From Phycocordibacter sp964398865 (GTDB lineage: Bacteria; Patescibacteriota; Minisyncoccia; Phycocordibacterales; Phycocordibacteraceae), in the NCBI GenBank assembly GCA_964398865.1, contig CAYNOO010000001.1, positions 62,001-126,000 of the forward strand: 64,000 nt of DNA, given 5' to 3'. The position numbers and the translations under genes were made by a program. This document shows positions 1-8,686 of the stretch, piece after piece (position 1 is the stretch's first letter; the number at the start of each line of letters is the position of its first letter). A model generated the notes under the pieces. The model saw nothing but the letters and a program-made list of their open reading frames with translations, was not told the DNA's origin and made no database searches.

Positions 1-44
1 ATATCGCTCTCTGCAAATTGCGTCGCCTCTTCATCGACCAGTGT

Positions 45-50
45 TAGAAT
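45..50 (+). promoter_or_regulatory. Extended -10 box for leaderless ruvA
   Basis: TAGAAT preceded by TGT lies six bases before the ruvA ATG, so transcription would be expected to start at or next to the start codon. No Shine-Dalgarno sequence is visible. The same arrangement recurs before many genes in this window. The functional reading is inferred from spacing only. Confidence 0.45.
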
Positions 51-56
51 AGCTCC

Positions 57-629
57 ATGATTGGGTCTTTGGACGGGGCAGTGCGAGGAATCATTCGAGA
101 TAGCGTCATTCTTGAAATAAATGGGGTCGGCTACCGCGTTGCGGTACCGATAGCAACTCTCACGGGCGCGAAAGAAGGAAATAAACTTTTCCTTTGGACG
201 CACCTGGCTGTACGCGAAACTGCCCAAGATCTCTACGGATTTGAGACGCAAAATGAGCTTTCGTGGTTCGAGCTTCTTCTTACTGTTTCTGGGATCGGAC
301 CCAAATCAGCGCTTGGCATCATGAATACTGTCGATGCGAAGTCCTTGGAGCAGGCGATTGCTAGGAACGATGCGTCCATACTTTCAAAATCATTTGGTAT
401 CGGTAAAAAAACAGCAGAAAAGATAGTCCTGGAATTGAGAGAGAAAGTCGGATCCATCGAAGACAAGGGGGGGGAGAGCGGTTCCGACGGCGATGTGGTG
501 GATGCGCTCGTAGGCTTAGGCTATTCGCTCCGTGAGGCACGAGATGCGGTGCATGCGGTATCAAAAGAACTCGTTACGCCCGAGAGTCGACTCCGAGAAG
601 CGATTCGCATTGCATCGCGTTCCCGTTAG
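57..629 (+). CDS. ruvA: Holliday junction branch migration protein RuvA
   Basis: RuvA binds four-way DNA junctions as a tetramer and loads the RuvB motor during recombinational repair. The 190-residue product has the normal family length. An N-terminal OB-fold begins MIGSLDGAVRGII. Two helix-hairpin-helix segments follow, around residues 77-92 (SGIGPKSAL) and 112-124 (FGIGKKTAEKI), and a C-terminal UBA-like domain ends the protein. The ATG at 57 gives the canonical N-terminus. ruvB and ruvC lie about 11-12 kb away on the same strand, so the three are dispersed rather than in one operon. A Mur-ligase gene follows after five bases and is probably cotranscribed. Confidence 0.96.
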   Translation: MIGSLDGAVRGIIRDSVILEINGVGYRVAVPIATLTGAKEGNKLFLWTHLAVRETAQDLYGFETQNELSWFELLLTVSGIGPKSALGIMNTVDAKSLEQAIARNDASILSKSFGIGKKTAEKIVLELREKVGSIEDKGGESGSDGDVVDALVGLGYSLREARDAVHAVSKELVTPESRLREAIRIASRSR

Positions 630-634
630 AACTC

Positions 635-1921
635 ATGATGAACGTCCTGAAAAAAACGCTCCAGAGTATCATCCCGCCTTTCATCTTTTCTCACTTGCTG
701 GCAAGCTATCACTTCATTCTTTCCTGGGGCGCCGCACTCATGTATGGATTTCCTTCCCGGGGACTCTTCGTTATCGGTGTGACTGGCACGAAAGGAAAAT
801 CATCCGTCTCCGAAATGATGAATGCAATTCTTGAAGAAGCTGGATATCGCACCGCACTTGCAAATACGATCCGTTTCAAAATAGACAAGAATTCGCGAAG
901 AAATCTTTTCAAGATGACCATGCCTGGCAGAGGCTTCTTGCAAAAGTTTTTGCGAGAAGCCCGTGACGCAGATTGCACGCATGTAGTCCTTGAAATAACC
1001 TCTGAAGGTGCTCGGCAATTCAGAAATAATGGGATCGACCTCAACGCTCTTATTTTCACGAATATCGCTCCCGAACATATCGAGTCACATGGCTCGTATG
1101 ACGCGTACAAGCGCGCAAAACTTGCTATCGGCATGTCTCTGGTACGCTCACCTAAACGCCCTCGCACACTAGTAGCGAACGCTGAGGATGAGGTTGGGAA
1201 AAAATTCCTTGCGCTTCCCGTGGATCGCGCACTCCCTTTCCGTCTTGAGGATGCGAAGCCGTATCAAGGTTTAGAAAATAAAATTTCCATGACCTGGAGT
1301 GATGTTACTTTTGATGTGCCATTCCCCGGAACGTTTACCATTCTAAACGCGCTCGCAGTCAGCACGCTCGCTCGTTCGCTTGGCATCAGCGCAGAAGTTG
1401 TTGGGCGGGCACTCCAACATATGCAGCCCATCTTGGGGCGAGTGGAGAGAATAGAAGCCGGTCAAAAGTTCACAGCCGTCGTGGACTATGCGCATACCAC
1501 TGACTCTCTCATTGCTCTCTACGGCGCTTTCCCGCGCGCGCGAAAAATCTGCGTTCTTGGAAATACTGGCGGCGGACGGGACACCTGGAAACGCAAGGAA
1601 ATGGGGGCTATTGCAGACAAGACGTGCGACACGGTGATTCTCACCAACGAAGATCCGTACGACGAAGATCCACTGAAAATCGTTGAGGCGATGGCAGAAG
1701 GCATGGCTCGACGGCCCCTTATAATCATGGATCGCCGTGAAGCTATTCGGCGAGCACTAAAGGAAGCGCGAGCGGGAGACGCAGTCTTAATAACTGGAAA
1801 AGGAACCGACCCTTACATAATGGGTGCGCGCGGAACAAAAACCCCGTGGTCAGATGCCGATGTCGTACGAGAAGAACTCAAAAAACTTTTGCGAGAAAAA
1901 TCTTTAACTGATGAGAGGTAG
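635..1921 (+). CDS. Mur ligase family protein (MurE-like UDP-MurNAc-tripeptide synthetase)
   Basis: This is an ATP-dependent peptidoglycan precursor ligase of the MurC/D/E/F family, probably adding an amino acid to a UDP-MurNAc-peptide. The nucleotide-binding loop GVTGTKGKSS is at about residues 48-57. The central-domain signature TNIAPEHIESHGSYDAY and the C-terminal DYAHTTDS and TNEDPYDEDP segments resemble MurE. The usual MurE N-terminal UDP-binding domain is short and replaced by a hydrophobic stretch (residues 10-45), a form I associate with CPR homologues. The exact amino acid substrate cannot be read from the sequence. An alternative start is the second ATG at 638. It sits five bases after ruvA. 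Confidence 0.85.
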   Translation: MMNVLKKTLQSIIPPFIFSHLLASYHFILSWGAALMYGFPSRGLFVIGVTGTKGKSSVSEMMNAILEEAGYRTALANTIRFKIDKNSRRNLFKMTMPGRGFLQKFLREARDADCTHVVLEITSEGARQFRNNGIDLNALIFTNIAPEHIESHGSYDAYKRAKLAIGMSLVRSPKRPRTLVANAEDEVGKKFLALPVDRALPFRLEDAKPYQGLENKISMTWSDVTFDVPFPGTFTILNALAVSTLARSLGISAEVVGRALQHMQPILGRVERIEAGQKFTAVVDYAHTTDSLIALYGAFPRARKICVLGNTGGGRDTWKRKEMGAIADKTCDTVILTNEDPYDEDPLKIVEAMAEGMARRPLIIMDRREAIRRALKEARAGDAVLITGKGTDPYIMGARGTKTPWSDADVVREELKKLLREKSLTDER

Positions 1922-1933
1922 TACTATGTGATT

Positions 1934-2914
1934 ATGGATGATCCAAAATCAGATCTTCTCATCGTCATTCTTCTTTTAATCGCGCTTGGCATTGCGTGGG
2001 TATGGACCGGAGGACCAAGCAAACCAATGGCACACCAGGGCGGACTCTTCAGCGCACCATGGCCTTTAGGAAAGGGCGGTAATGCATACACGGTGCCGAG
2101 CATTCCACTTGGAACAGGCGACGAATCAAATTCGGTAAACGAGGATACTAATCAGAATTCCAACAATTCGCAGACAAAAACAAGCGTGTTTGACTACTTC
2201 TTCGGATACCGCCCAGGCACAGGCTACGTGGCAGACCCGAGCCCCTCTCCCTATGCATCATATGTACGCCTCGACAGTGGAAACGCCACGAATGCTGACC
2301 CGAAACAGGAGTATGTTTCGATTCGCGTTTCGGGTTCGCTTCAAAGCAGCATCACCATTACCGGATGGACACTGCAAAGCAGCACCAACAGCCTCAAAGT
2401 CACCATCGGCTCCGCCGCACAGATTCCCGCCTTGGGCGACGTAAACACGAACGCGCCAATCACGCTTGGCTCCAATAGCACTGTCTATGTCACCACAGGA
2501 TTCTCGCCTAACGGAGCATCCTTCCGCACAAACGAATGCACCGGATATTTCGAACAGTTTCAAGATTTCTCCCCTACGCTCCCAATGGAGTGCCCCCGCC
2601 CGCGAGATGAAATGTTTCTTTTTCCTGAAAAGACTGCTGGAAACGCAGAGTGTGAAAATTTCATCAACTCACTCCGTCAGTGCACACTCACCGTTACAGA
2701 AATCCCCGGCAAAATTGGTTCATCATGTCAGGACTTCATTCTGAATAATCTTTCATACAACGGGTGCATCTTGAAACATAAGAATGATCCGAATTTCTAT
2801 CGAGACGAGTGGCGAGTCTTTCTAAATCGCAATCAGGAACTTTGGAGTAACAGCCACGACCGAATACTTCTCCTTGATGAGAACGGAAAATTAGTTTCTG
2901 CAGTGTCGTATTAG
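1934..2914 (+). CDS. Membrane-anchored protein with lamin-tail-like domain, function unknown
   Basis: The protein begins with a short acidic head and one hydrophobic helix (about residues 8-24, LLIVILLLIALGIAWVW), then a Ser/Asn-rich linker and an extracellular part. The segment around residues 105-200 (PKQEYVSIRVSG, ITGWTLQSS, GSNSTVYVTTG) resembles a lamin-tail domain, a beta-sandwich common on the surfaces of these bacteria. Cysteines cluster in the C-terminal part (NECTGYF, MECPRP, GSSCQDF). A GTG at 1928 could be used, but the ATG at 1934 lies six bases after a TACTAT hexamer and is preferred. The lamin-tail assignment is by eye. Confidence 0.6.
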   Translation: MDDPKSDLLIVILLLIALGIAWVWTGGPSKPMAHQGGLFSAPWPLGKGGNAYTVPSIPLGTGDESNSVNEDTNQNSNNSQTKTSVFDYFFGYRPGTGYVADPSPSPYASYVRLDSGNATNADPKQEYVSIRVSGSLQSSITITGWTLQSSTNSLKVTIGSAAQIPALGDVNTNAPITLGSNSTVYVTTGFSPNGASFRTNECTGYFEQFQDFSPTLPMECPRPRDEMFLFPEKTAGNAECENFINSLRQCTLTVTEIPGKIGSSCQDFILNNLSYNGCILKHKNDPNFYRDEWRVFLNRNQELWSNSHDRILLLDENGKLVSAVSY

Positions 2915-2915
2915 A

Positions 2916-3158
2916 CTAGCGGGATTTTTTCTTTAGCTCCCATCCGCGCGGGTCAATATCAACACGCTTGTCCCCTTTCCCTTTTTCTTTCGGCGTAACA
3001 GTCATTAGACCTTTGTAAGGGTGAACCTCAGCAATATAATCGAAGGCACTATCGGGGTGAACAACGGTTTTCCCGGTCCTGATTTCCTTAGAGTTCAGAT
3101 AACCAATGCGTTCAGACCTTTGCCCCCCAAGATGGTCTCGTTTGTATTCCTCTCCCAT
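2916..3158 (-). CDS. Small hypothetical protein
   Basis: An 80-residue, highly charged, lysine-rich protein without a membrane segment. It is not recognised. It lies 26 bases downstream of the SpoU-type methyltransferase on the same strand and ends two bases from the stop of the convergent surface-protein gene. A TACTAT hexamer lies nine bases upstream of its ATG. Its tight packing between two genes supports it being real. Confidence 0.5.
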   Translation of the reverse strand: MGEEYKRDHLGGQRSERIGYLNSKEIRTGKTVVHPDSAFDYIAEVHPYKGLMTVTPKEKGKGDKRVDIDPRGWELKKKSR

Positions 3159-3184
3159 AGTCGAGCGATAGTATCCTGCTGAAC

Positions 3185-3682
3185 CTAGCCCGTCAATGAT
3201 TCAGCTGCCTTGAAAAGAATGATGCCGGCAGCGACAGAAACGTTAAGTGACTCTTTCTCGCCTCGCATAGGAATTTCCACAACCTCATCACACTGCTTCA
3301 GCAGCAGAGGTGACACGCCCAAAACCTCATTCCCGAAGATGACGGCAATGGGAAACTTCGGTCGCCATTTTGCGTAAGAGATTGCGCGAGGAGATTGCTC
3401 CGCCGCCACAATGTCTACTTTACTTTTCTTCAGTTTTTTTATGAGAGCGCTGATATTTTTACAGGATTCCCAGGCAACCGAAAGCTCTGCGCCGAGCGCG
3501 GTTTTTGCTATTTTCCCGTCAGTGCGCCCGAATCGGTCAAGCGGGGTTGGCGTATAGCCGGTGAGATAGATTTTGCCTACTCCTGCTGCATCAGCCGTAC
3601 GAAATATGGCACCCACGTTTTGGGCACTCCGAATGTTATGAAGAATAATAGAAATGGGAGCGGGCACTTGATTCACAGGCAT
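3185..3682 (-). CDS. SpoU/TrmH-family RNA 2'-O-methyltransferase
   Basis: This enzyme transfers a methyl group from S-adenosylmethionine to a ribose 2'-hydroxyl in tRNA or rRNA. The knotted SPOUT fold signatures are visible. Motif 1 is NIRSAQNVGAIFRTADAAG near the N-terminus, motif 2 is FGNEVLGVSP near residue 118, and motif 3 is IPMRGEKESLNVSVAAGI near residue 145. At 165 residues it is a minimal catalytic domain without an RNA-binding extension, closer in size to TrmL-like members. The RNA target cannot be named from sequence alone. Confidence 0.85.
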   Translation of the reverse strand: MPVNQVPAPISIILHNIRSAQNVGAIFRTADAAGVGKIYLTGYTPTPLDRFGRTDGKIAKTALGAELSVAWESCKNISALIKKLKKSKVDIVAAEQSPRAISYAKWRPKFPIAVIFGNEVLGVSPLLLKQCDEVVEIPMRGEKESLNVSVAAGIILFKAAESLTG

Positions 3683-3729
3683 ACCGTAACATTTTGGGAG
3701 CGGTTCCTCTACGTGATACCATTTGGCGA

Positions 3730-4077
3730 ATGGAGAGCCTCTTCCCTTCCCTTTTTACTTTTAGTTTCTTTGCGCCACTGATACTCCGCGTTGCACTCGC
3801 GTTTGTATTTTTTGAAGCAGCCAGAGGCACTTGGAAAGGAGAGAAGAAAGGAAAACTAGCTTCCTTCACCTCAGGCATTTTAGGTATTGCACTTATGCTC
3901 GGGGTATTCACCCAGCTCGCCGCAATTTTAGGAATCGCAAAAATCATCGTGCTTACTTTCCAGAAGCACGTCCCATCGATATTCCACAAGCGCGCATTCG
4001 CACTTCTTGTCGTTGCAATTCTAATTTCCCTGATACTCACTGGTCCCGGCGCAATTGCGATTGATTTACCATATTAG
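3730..4077 (+). CDS. Small integral membrane protein, DoxX-like
   Basis: A protein of about 115 residues with roughly four predicted transmembrane helices: FFAPLILRVALAFVFFEA, SGILGIALMLGVFTQLAAILGIA, a short third helix, and FALLVVAILISLILTGPGAIAIDLPY. The layout and the terminal GPG motif resemble DoxX/SURF4-type proteins, but no catalytic role can be claimed. A longer TTG start exists at 3694. The ATG at 3730 is preferred because a TACCAT hexamer lies about eight bases upstream and the N-terminus becomes compact. Confidence 0.6.
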   Translation: MESLFPSLFTFSFFAPLILRVALAFVFFEAARGTWKGEKKGKLASFTSGILGIALMLGVFTQLAAILGIAKIIVLTFQKHVPSIFHKRAFALLVVAILISLILTGPGAIAIDLPY

Positions 4078-4247
4078 TCCGCGCTGGACGAAGTTAGAAC
4101 CTGTTTGACTTACGCTAACAAACGTAAGTTAGTCCGACATAACTGAGACTAGAGGTTGGAACGGTTTTGGCAGTGAACTTTGACGGCTCAGACCCATTCA
4201 AGCGAAGTTTGATTCGGGGACTACCTGAATGGTAGTGTGGAAGAACT
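4078..4247 (+). other. Intergenic stretch with a short hairpin
   Basis: This 170-base spacer before the M14 peptidase holds a 7-bp hairpin near 4110-4131 (ACTTACG, eight-base loop, CGTAAGT). GGAAG five to six bases before the ATG at 4248 is a plausible ribosome binding site. No convincing gene is seen here. Confidence 0.35.
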
Positions 4248-5192
4248 ATGGCAGCCGCATTCTCCAGGGAAACACCCTCTGCGCCCAGTTTGACCGGAAT
4301 GGAAGATTGGAAATGGCAAGAAAGAGACGTCGACCGCTGGTCTCGGGAACAAACGATCAAGCGCTCCTATCGGGATGAAGTCGTTGGCAAGATCTTAGAG
4401 CTCGGCGGGAAATTCGAACTTCATCAATACGGGGCGCTCTCTCAGGATCCGAAGCGCTACCCCCTCTATCTTTTAAAATCCCCGAATTTTTCTCCCGCTA
4501 AAAAAACGGTCTTGATCACGGGTGGCGTACACGGTTATGAAACCAGTGGCGTTCATGGCGCGCTCGGATTCCTCGAGGGCGCGGCTTCCCAGTTTGACGG
4601 AAAATTTAATTTTGTGTGTGCGCCTTGCATCAGTCCGTGGGCTTACGAGACGGTTAATCGTTGGAATGCGCGCGCGTTCGACCCGAACCGTTGGTTTCGT
4701 GACGGGAGCCCGGTGGAGGAATGCCGGCTTTTCTTGAACGCGATGAAAGAGGTTCGACCCTTCGCGCATTTTGATCTGCACGAAACGACCGATACAGACA
4801 ATACCGTTTTCCGACCGGCGAAAGCCGAGCGGGATGGAAAGGCCGAGGAGTGGTCGGAGATTCCCGATGGATTTTACGTTGTCGGCGATACCGAGAATCC
4901 ACAGGCGGATTTTCAGAAAGCTATTATCGAGTCGGTAAGCAAGGTAACTCACATCGCTAAAGCTGATGAGAATGGGAACATTATCGGAGCCCCGCTCGAG
5001 CAAGAGGGAGTGATCAACTATGATGTGAAGAAGCTCATGTTGTGTGCTGGCTTTTCAGACGCCGCATATACTATGACCACAGAAGTCTATCCCGATAGCT
5101 CCCGGGCTACCGACGAAATCTGCATCAATGCTCAGGTCGCCGCTGTCGCGGGTGGCTTGAAATATCTTTTGAGCCGGGAAGAAGCCGGTTGA
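4248..5192 (+). CDS. M14-family zinc metallopeptidase / aspartoacylase-like hydrolase
   Basis: A cytosolic zinc hydrolase of the M14 carboxypeptidase/succinylglutamate desuccinylase superfamily. The zinc ligands are visible as H95 and E98 in GGVHGYETSG and H178 in FDLHETTD. The substrate-binding Arg is in DPNRWF (residues 146-151) and the catalytic Glu is E279 in TTEVYPD. No signal peptide is present, so a role in amino-acid or peptide salvage is more likely than wall remodelling. It stands alone between a DoxX-like gene and tRNA-Lys with no operon partner. Full-length proteins of this type are common in Proteobacteria, so acquisition by transfer is possible. The substrate is unknown. Confidence 0.8.
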   Translation: MAAAFSRETPSAPSLTGMEDWKWQERDVDRWSREQTIKRSYRDEVVGKILELGGKFELHQYGALSQDPKRYPLYLLKSPNFSPAKKTVLITGGVHGYETSGVHGALGFLEGAASQFDGKFNFVCAPCISPWAYETVNRWNARAFDPNRWFRDGSPVEECRLFLNAMKEVRPFAHFDLHETTDTDNTVFRPAKAERDGKAEEWSEIPDGFYVVGDTENPQADFQKAIIESVSKVTHIAKADENGNIIGAPLEQEGVINYDVKKLMLCAGFSDAAYTMTTEVYPDSSRATDEICINAQVAAVAGGLKYLLSREEAG

Positions 5193-5219
5193 TGCGTCCG
5201 CGCTTAAGGAAAGAATCAG

Positions 5220-5292
5220 TCCGCCCGCCTGGGCTCGAACCAGGGACCCACTCCTTAAAAGGGAGTTGCTCTACCAACTGAGCTACGGGCGG
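5220..5292 (-). tRNA. tRNA-Lys (UUU)
   Basis: The reverse strand folds into a full cloverleaf. The acceptor stem CCGCCCG pairs with CGGGCGG, the D-arm is GCTC/GAGC, the anticodon stem is ACTCC/GGAGT with loop CTTTTAA giving anticodon TTT, and the T-arm is CCTGG TTCGAGC CCAGG. The discriminator base is A. CCA is not encoded, consistent with the cca gene elsewhere in the window. Confidence 0.95.
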
Positions 5293-5552
5293 TAGTGAGA
5301 AGGAAAGTGTCTGCGAAGCAGTGTTTTTGAAACGGAGAGACAGAGGAAAGCTTTGCTTTCATTCTGGCTCGACGAAACAAAAACAAGAGCGTCAGCGAAC
5401 TTTCTTCGAGTGACCCGTCCGAAATAAAAGCTTTGCTTTTGTTACGGGCGCGGATTCGTTTTTTCCTCTCTTGGTCTTCCGCGCATGAGCTTTATGCTCT
5501 TGGGCAGATTCGTGGATTATGCTCTAAAATCGTGAGTTTTTCCAGTCAGACA
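5293..5552. other. tRNA-flanking non-coding stretch of small hairpins
   Basis: About 260 bases between tRNA-Lys and holA contain no convincing gene. They hold several short hairpins with three- to five-base loops: GAAAGC TTT GCTTTC near 5347, AAAAGC TTT GCTTTT near 5427, CTGC GAA GCAG near 5312 and GAGC TTTAT GCTC near 5488. The stretch lies on the 5' side of the minus-strand tRNA. Whether the hairpins have any function is unknown. Confidence 0.4.
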
Positions 5553-6242
5553 TCACTTCTTCAACAAAAACGCCTCCAGCAAATCCCCCAAGTTCCCTCC
5601 TCCAAGCCGGGATTGATGCACCATGCGAACTAATTCGCGCGATATCTCTTCACAGCCCGCCTCTCCTAAACGAGCCCCCGCTTTCTTTGTTTTTGAATAA
5701 ACGAAGGGCTTTAAGCCTGCCTCGCTGGCTGTTTTTGCTTTCGATGCAAGAACCATCGCGCGCGCCTGCCACATAAGGATCCCGTGAATCTCTTGGGGCT
5801 CTGAACCAGAATCAATAAGACGTCGATAGGTTATCCAAGAGTCTTTCCTGTTCCCCGCAGCAAATGAATCGGTAAGAGCGAAAGCACTTAAGGTCGGCGT
5901 TGTGGTTTTTTCTTGTACCTCAAAGTTTTCTAGTGTCGCACCCTTTGGAATGCCTTTCTGAATGGGCACAGATAAAATCGGTTCAATGACGATTACCAGC
6001 GCATCGCCCTCAAGTAAATCTTCCGCGCGCTCGGTAAGTAAGATTTTTCCGTCCGGATCCTCAAGCGGTCGGTCGAGAAGGAGTGCAACTTTGGGAGCAA
6101 AGAGCCCGCGCGAACTCAAGTACCCGAGCACACCCGTGAACGCTTCCCCGCTTTCGCCAAAACGCACGAGCTCAGCTCCTTCCGCGATCTTCATCGCGCG
6201 CGCTTTCGCCTTGACCGTATCCCCCGTGAGTATGTAGAGCAT
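5553..6242 (-). CDS. holA: DNA polymerase III delta subunit-like protein
   Basis: Delta opens the beta sliding clamp within the clamp loader. The 229-residue product is shorter than the usual 330-340 and is divergent. Family features are the start MLYILTGDTVKAKARAM, the VALLLDRP core, and a C-terminal helical part (HGILMWQARAMVLA and HQSRLGGGNLGDLLEAFLLKK). The longer reading frame starts at 6275 inside polA, so the ATG at 6242 is preferred. It lies three bases after the polA stop, suggesting a replication operon tsaE-polA-holA. Assignment rests on pattern resemblance and context, so confidence is moderate. Confidence 0.65.
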   Translation of the reverse strand: MLYILTGDTVKAKARAMKIAEGAELVRFGESGEAFTGVLGYLSSRGLFAPKVALLLDRPLEDPDGKILLTERAEDLLEGDALVIVIEPILSVPIQKGIPKGATLENFEVQEKTTTPTLSAFALTDSFAAGNRKDSWITYRRLIDSGSEPQEIHGILMWQARAMVLASKAKTASEAGLKPFVYSKTKKAGARLGEAGCEEISRELVRMVHQSRLGGGNLGDLLEAFLLKK

Positions 6243-6244
6243 TG

Positions 6245-8686
6245 CTATTGTTTTAAAGGCTTCATTTCTCCCCAATTGAACCCGATGGAGGAGGAGGAAA
6301 GGATGGGGACGTCTTTTGTCATATCCCTCGGCACTATTGACTGCATGTGCCCAAGAATTTTTGGAGCGAGCTCTTCTACTTTTTCTTTTCGTATTTCGAA
6401 AATAAGCTCATCGTGTACTTGAAGTATGAGGTACGCCTCTCCTTTATATTGTTCCCGCAAAAGAGTATTAATCTCGACCATGGCGAGCTTGATGATGTCG
6501 GCTTGCGTCCCCTGCATCGGCGCATTTAGCGCCTGCCGCTCTGCCTCAGAGCGGACGAAGGGCAGCTTTGAGCGAAGCCCCGGGAAAAAACGTTTCCTGC
6601 CGAAGAGCGTTTTCGTATAGCCAAGCCTGGACGCATCCGCTTTTACTTTAGTGAGGTACGCAGCAAGCCCTGCAAAGTTTGCAAAGTAATCTGTGAGGTA
6701 CGCCTGCGCCTCGGCGCGGTCAACTTTTTGTCCTCCGGTATCGAGATTCATCTTGAGGGCATTCACGCCCATGCCATAGAGGATGCCAAAGTTAATGACT
6801 TTTGCCCTGCGGCGCATCTCCGCATCAACTTTCTCGGGCGATACTTTAAAAACGGCTGCGGCAACAGCTGCGTGCACGTCTTCTCCGCGCTTAAAAATCT
6901 CAATAAGCTTTTCGTCCCCCGAAAGAAGCGCCGCGATGCGCAATTCTATTTGCGAATAGTCGAATGCCGCGAGCACAAAGCCTGGGGTAGCGACAAACGC
7001 ATTACGGATACGCCGACCAAGCTCAGTCTTAATAGGAATATTCTGCAACCCCGGATCCTTTGAAGCCATGCGACCAGTTGCGGCGCCCGTCTGAATAAAT
7101 GTGGTATGTAAACGGCTCTCCTTGTCCAAGAGAGGCGGAATCGCGTCGATGTACGTACCTAATAGTTTGGAGAGACTGCGGTAGGCGAGGATATCCTTGA
7201 TGATAGGATGCGCATCTTTAAGCTTTACTAATTCAGATTCTTTAGTTGAGAGCTGTCCGGTTGCTGTCTTTTTTTGACGCTTACCCTCTATGCCGATACC
7301 GAGCTTAGTAAAAAGTATATCCCCTAATTGCTTAGGCGAGCTTATATTAAATTCTGTGCCCGCGTGAGCATGTATTTTTTTCTCGAGTTTCGCAAGCTCT
7401 TTCGTATATTCATGGGACAGGTCTTTTAAGTACGGCGCGTCGATCAGCACGCCGCGCTTATTCATAGCTTCGATTACTGGAATAAGTGGTTTCTCAATAT
7501 TTTCGAAGACCTCTAGCAATTCTTCCTTTCGTATCTTGACACTCAGCTTTTCATGCGCCTCCGGAAGGGTTTTCGACTTCGTGTTCGCAAGTACATCGTC
7601 AAGTGTCGGGTTTGTCAGGTCTGACTGCGTGAGCCAGAGCATCACACACGCTTCCGCAAAAATCTGCTTCTCGGCTGGCAACACTGTTTCTATCGCGGAC
7701 AATGATTGCTGCCGCGGCGCATCGCCTTCTTCATTCTTTTCTGCCTTTGCGACTTTGGCTGGCTTTCCCAGAAGTGCGCTCATTCTCGGCACGAGAGAGC
7801 GAAACCCGAGGTCTGTGAAAAGAGCCGTGGCGTGCGCACTATCGAGCGTATCAACAAACGGTTTAGTGGGCTCCTTGAAATCAATCGGTGCGTCTATTCG
7901 AATGGTCGCAAGTACTTTTGAAAATTCCGCCTCGTCTTCATGCTCTCGAACAAGAGCGACATTCCGCTCTGAAAAACCAGCTTCTTTCCATTTCTCAGGA
8001 GTCCATTTCTTGCTGTGTATTGCCTTATACACTCCCTCCATTGAATCGAATGTTTGCAGGAGCTTCGTTGCCGTCTTCTCTCCGACACCAGGAATTCCGA
8101 TGATGTTGTCTGACGGGTCCCCCGCGAATCCTTTGTAGTCAGGAATCCTCTCCGGCAAGAAACCGTAGCGCGCGAGCACTGCTTTCTCGTCATAAAGAAT
8201 AGTGTCCTGGATTCCGCGCCGGAGCGTAAAGACTTTTACGCGCTCGTCATCGACTAATTGCAACGTATCCATGTCTCCTGACGCGATGATGACATCGAAT
8301 TTCTTTTTTGCACTCGTCGCAATGGTGCCAATCACATCATCAGCCTCGAATCCTGGTACCTCGTAGATAGGGATGCCGAAAGCTGAAAGCACGTCGCGTG
8401 ACCGCGTTATCTGTACCACGAGAGAACTATCAAGTTCCGGGCGTTTTGCCTTGTACTCTTTGTACACTTCGTGCCGGTGCGTAGGTCCGGGAAGGTCATA
8501 GGCTGCGACAACGTGGTCGGGTTTTAAATCCTTAATTATCTTGATGAGCATCGCGGCAAGACCATAGACGGCATTGACGGGTTCCCCTGAAGGAGATGAG
8601 AGTTCAGGCAGCGCATGATATGCACGATGTATGATCGCGTGCGTATCAAGAAGGATGAGTGTTTCTTTTTTCTTATTCGCGCTCAT
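6245..8686 (-). CDS. polA: DNA polymerase I
   Basis: PolA fills gaps and removes RNA primers. The N-terminal 5'-3' exonuclease (about residues 1-290) shows LLDTHAIIHRAYHALP, FEADDVIGTIA, ASGDMDTLQLV and GDPSDNIIGIPGVGEKTA. The C-terminal polymerase has motif A (AAFDYSQIELRIAALLSGD), motif B (RRRAKVINFGILYGMG) and motif C (LILQVHDELIFEI). The central region (about 310-410) is short and lacks recognisable 3'-5' proofreading exonuclease motifs. Total length is 813 residues against 928 in E. coli. Its first bases overlap the tsaE stop by four bases and holA follows closely. Confidence 0.95.
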   Translation of the reverse strand: MSANKKKETLILLDTHAIIHRAYHALPELSSPSGEPVNAVYGLAAMLIKIIKDLKPDHVVAAYDLPGPTHRHEVYKEYKAKRPELDSSLVVQITRSRDVLSAFGIPIYEVPGFEADDVIGTIATSAKKKFDVIIASGDMDTLQLVDDERVKVFTLRRGIQDTILYDEKAVLARYGFLPERIPDYKGFAGDPSDNIIGIPGVGEKTATKLLQTFDSMEGVYKAIHSKKWTPEKWKEAGFSERNVALVREHEDEAEFSKVLATIRIDAPIDFKEPTKPFVDTLDSAHATALFTDLGFRSLVPRMSALLGKPAKVAKAEKNEEGDAPRQQSLSAIETVLPAEKQIFAEACVMLWLTQSDLTNPTLDDVLANTKSKTLPEAHEKLSVKIRKEELLEVFENIEKPLIPVIEAMNKRGVLIDAPYLKDLSHEYTKELAKLEKKIHAHAGTEFNISSPKQLGDILFTKLGIGIEGKRQKKTATGQLSTKESELVKLKDAHPIIKDILAYRSLSKLLGTYIDAIPPLLDKESRLHTTFIQTGAATGRMASKDPGLQNIPIKTELGRRIRNAFVATPGFVLAAFDYSQIELRIAALLSGDEKLIEIFKRGEDVHAAVAAAVFKVSPEKVDAEMRRRAKVINFGILYGMGVNALKMNLDTGGQKVDRAEAQAYLTDYFANFAGLAAYLTKVKADASRLGYTKTLFGRKRFFPGLRSKLPFVRSEAERQALNAPMQGTQADIIKLAMVEINTLLREQYKGEAYLILQVHDELIFEIRKEKVEELAPKILGHMQSIVPRDMTKDVPILSSSSIGFNWGEMKPLKQ

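Noticed and set aside
5433..5633. 66-residue plus-strand frame near tRNA-Lys
   Set aside because: It overlaps the holA 3' end and the hairpin-rich spacer, and its residues look random.
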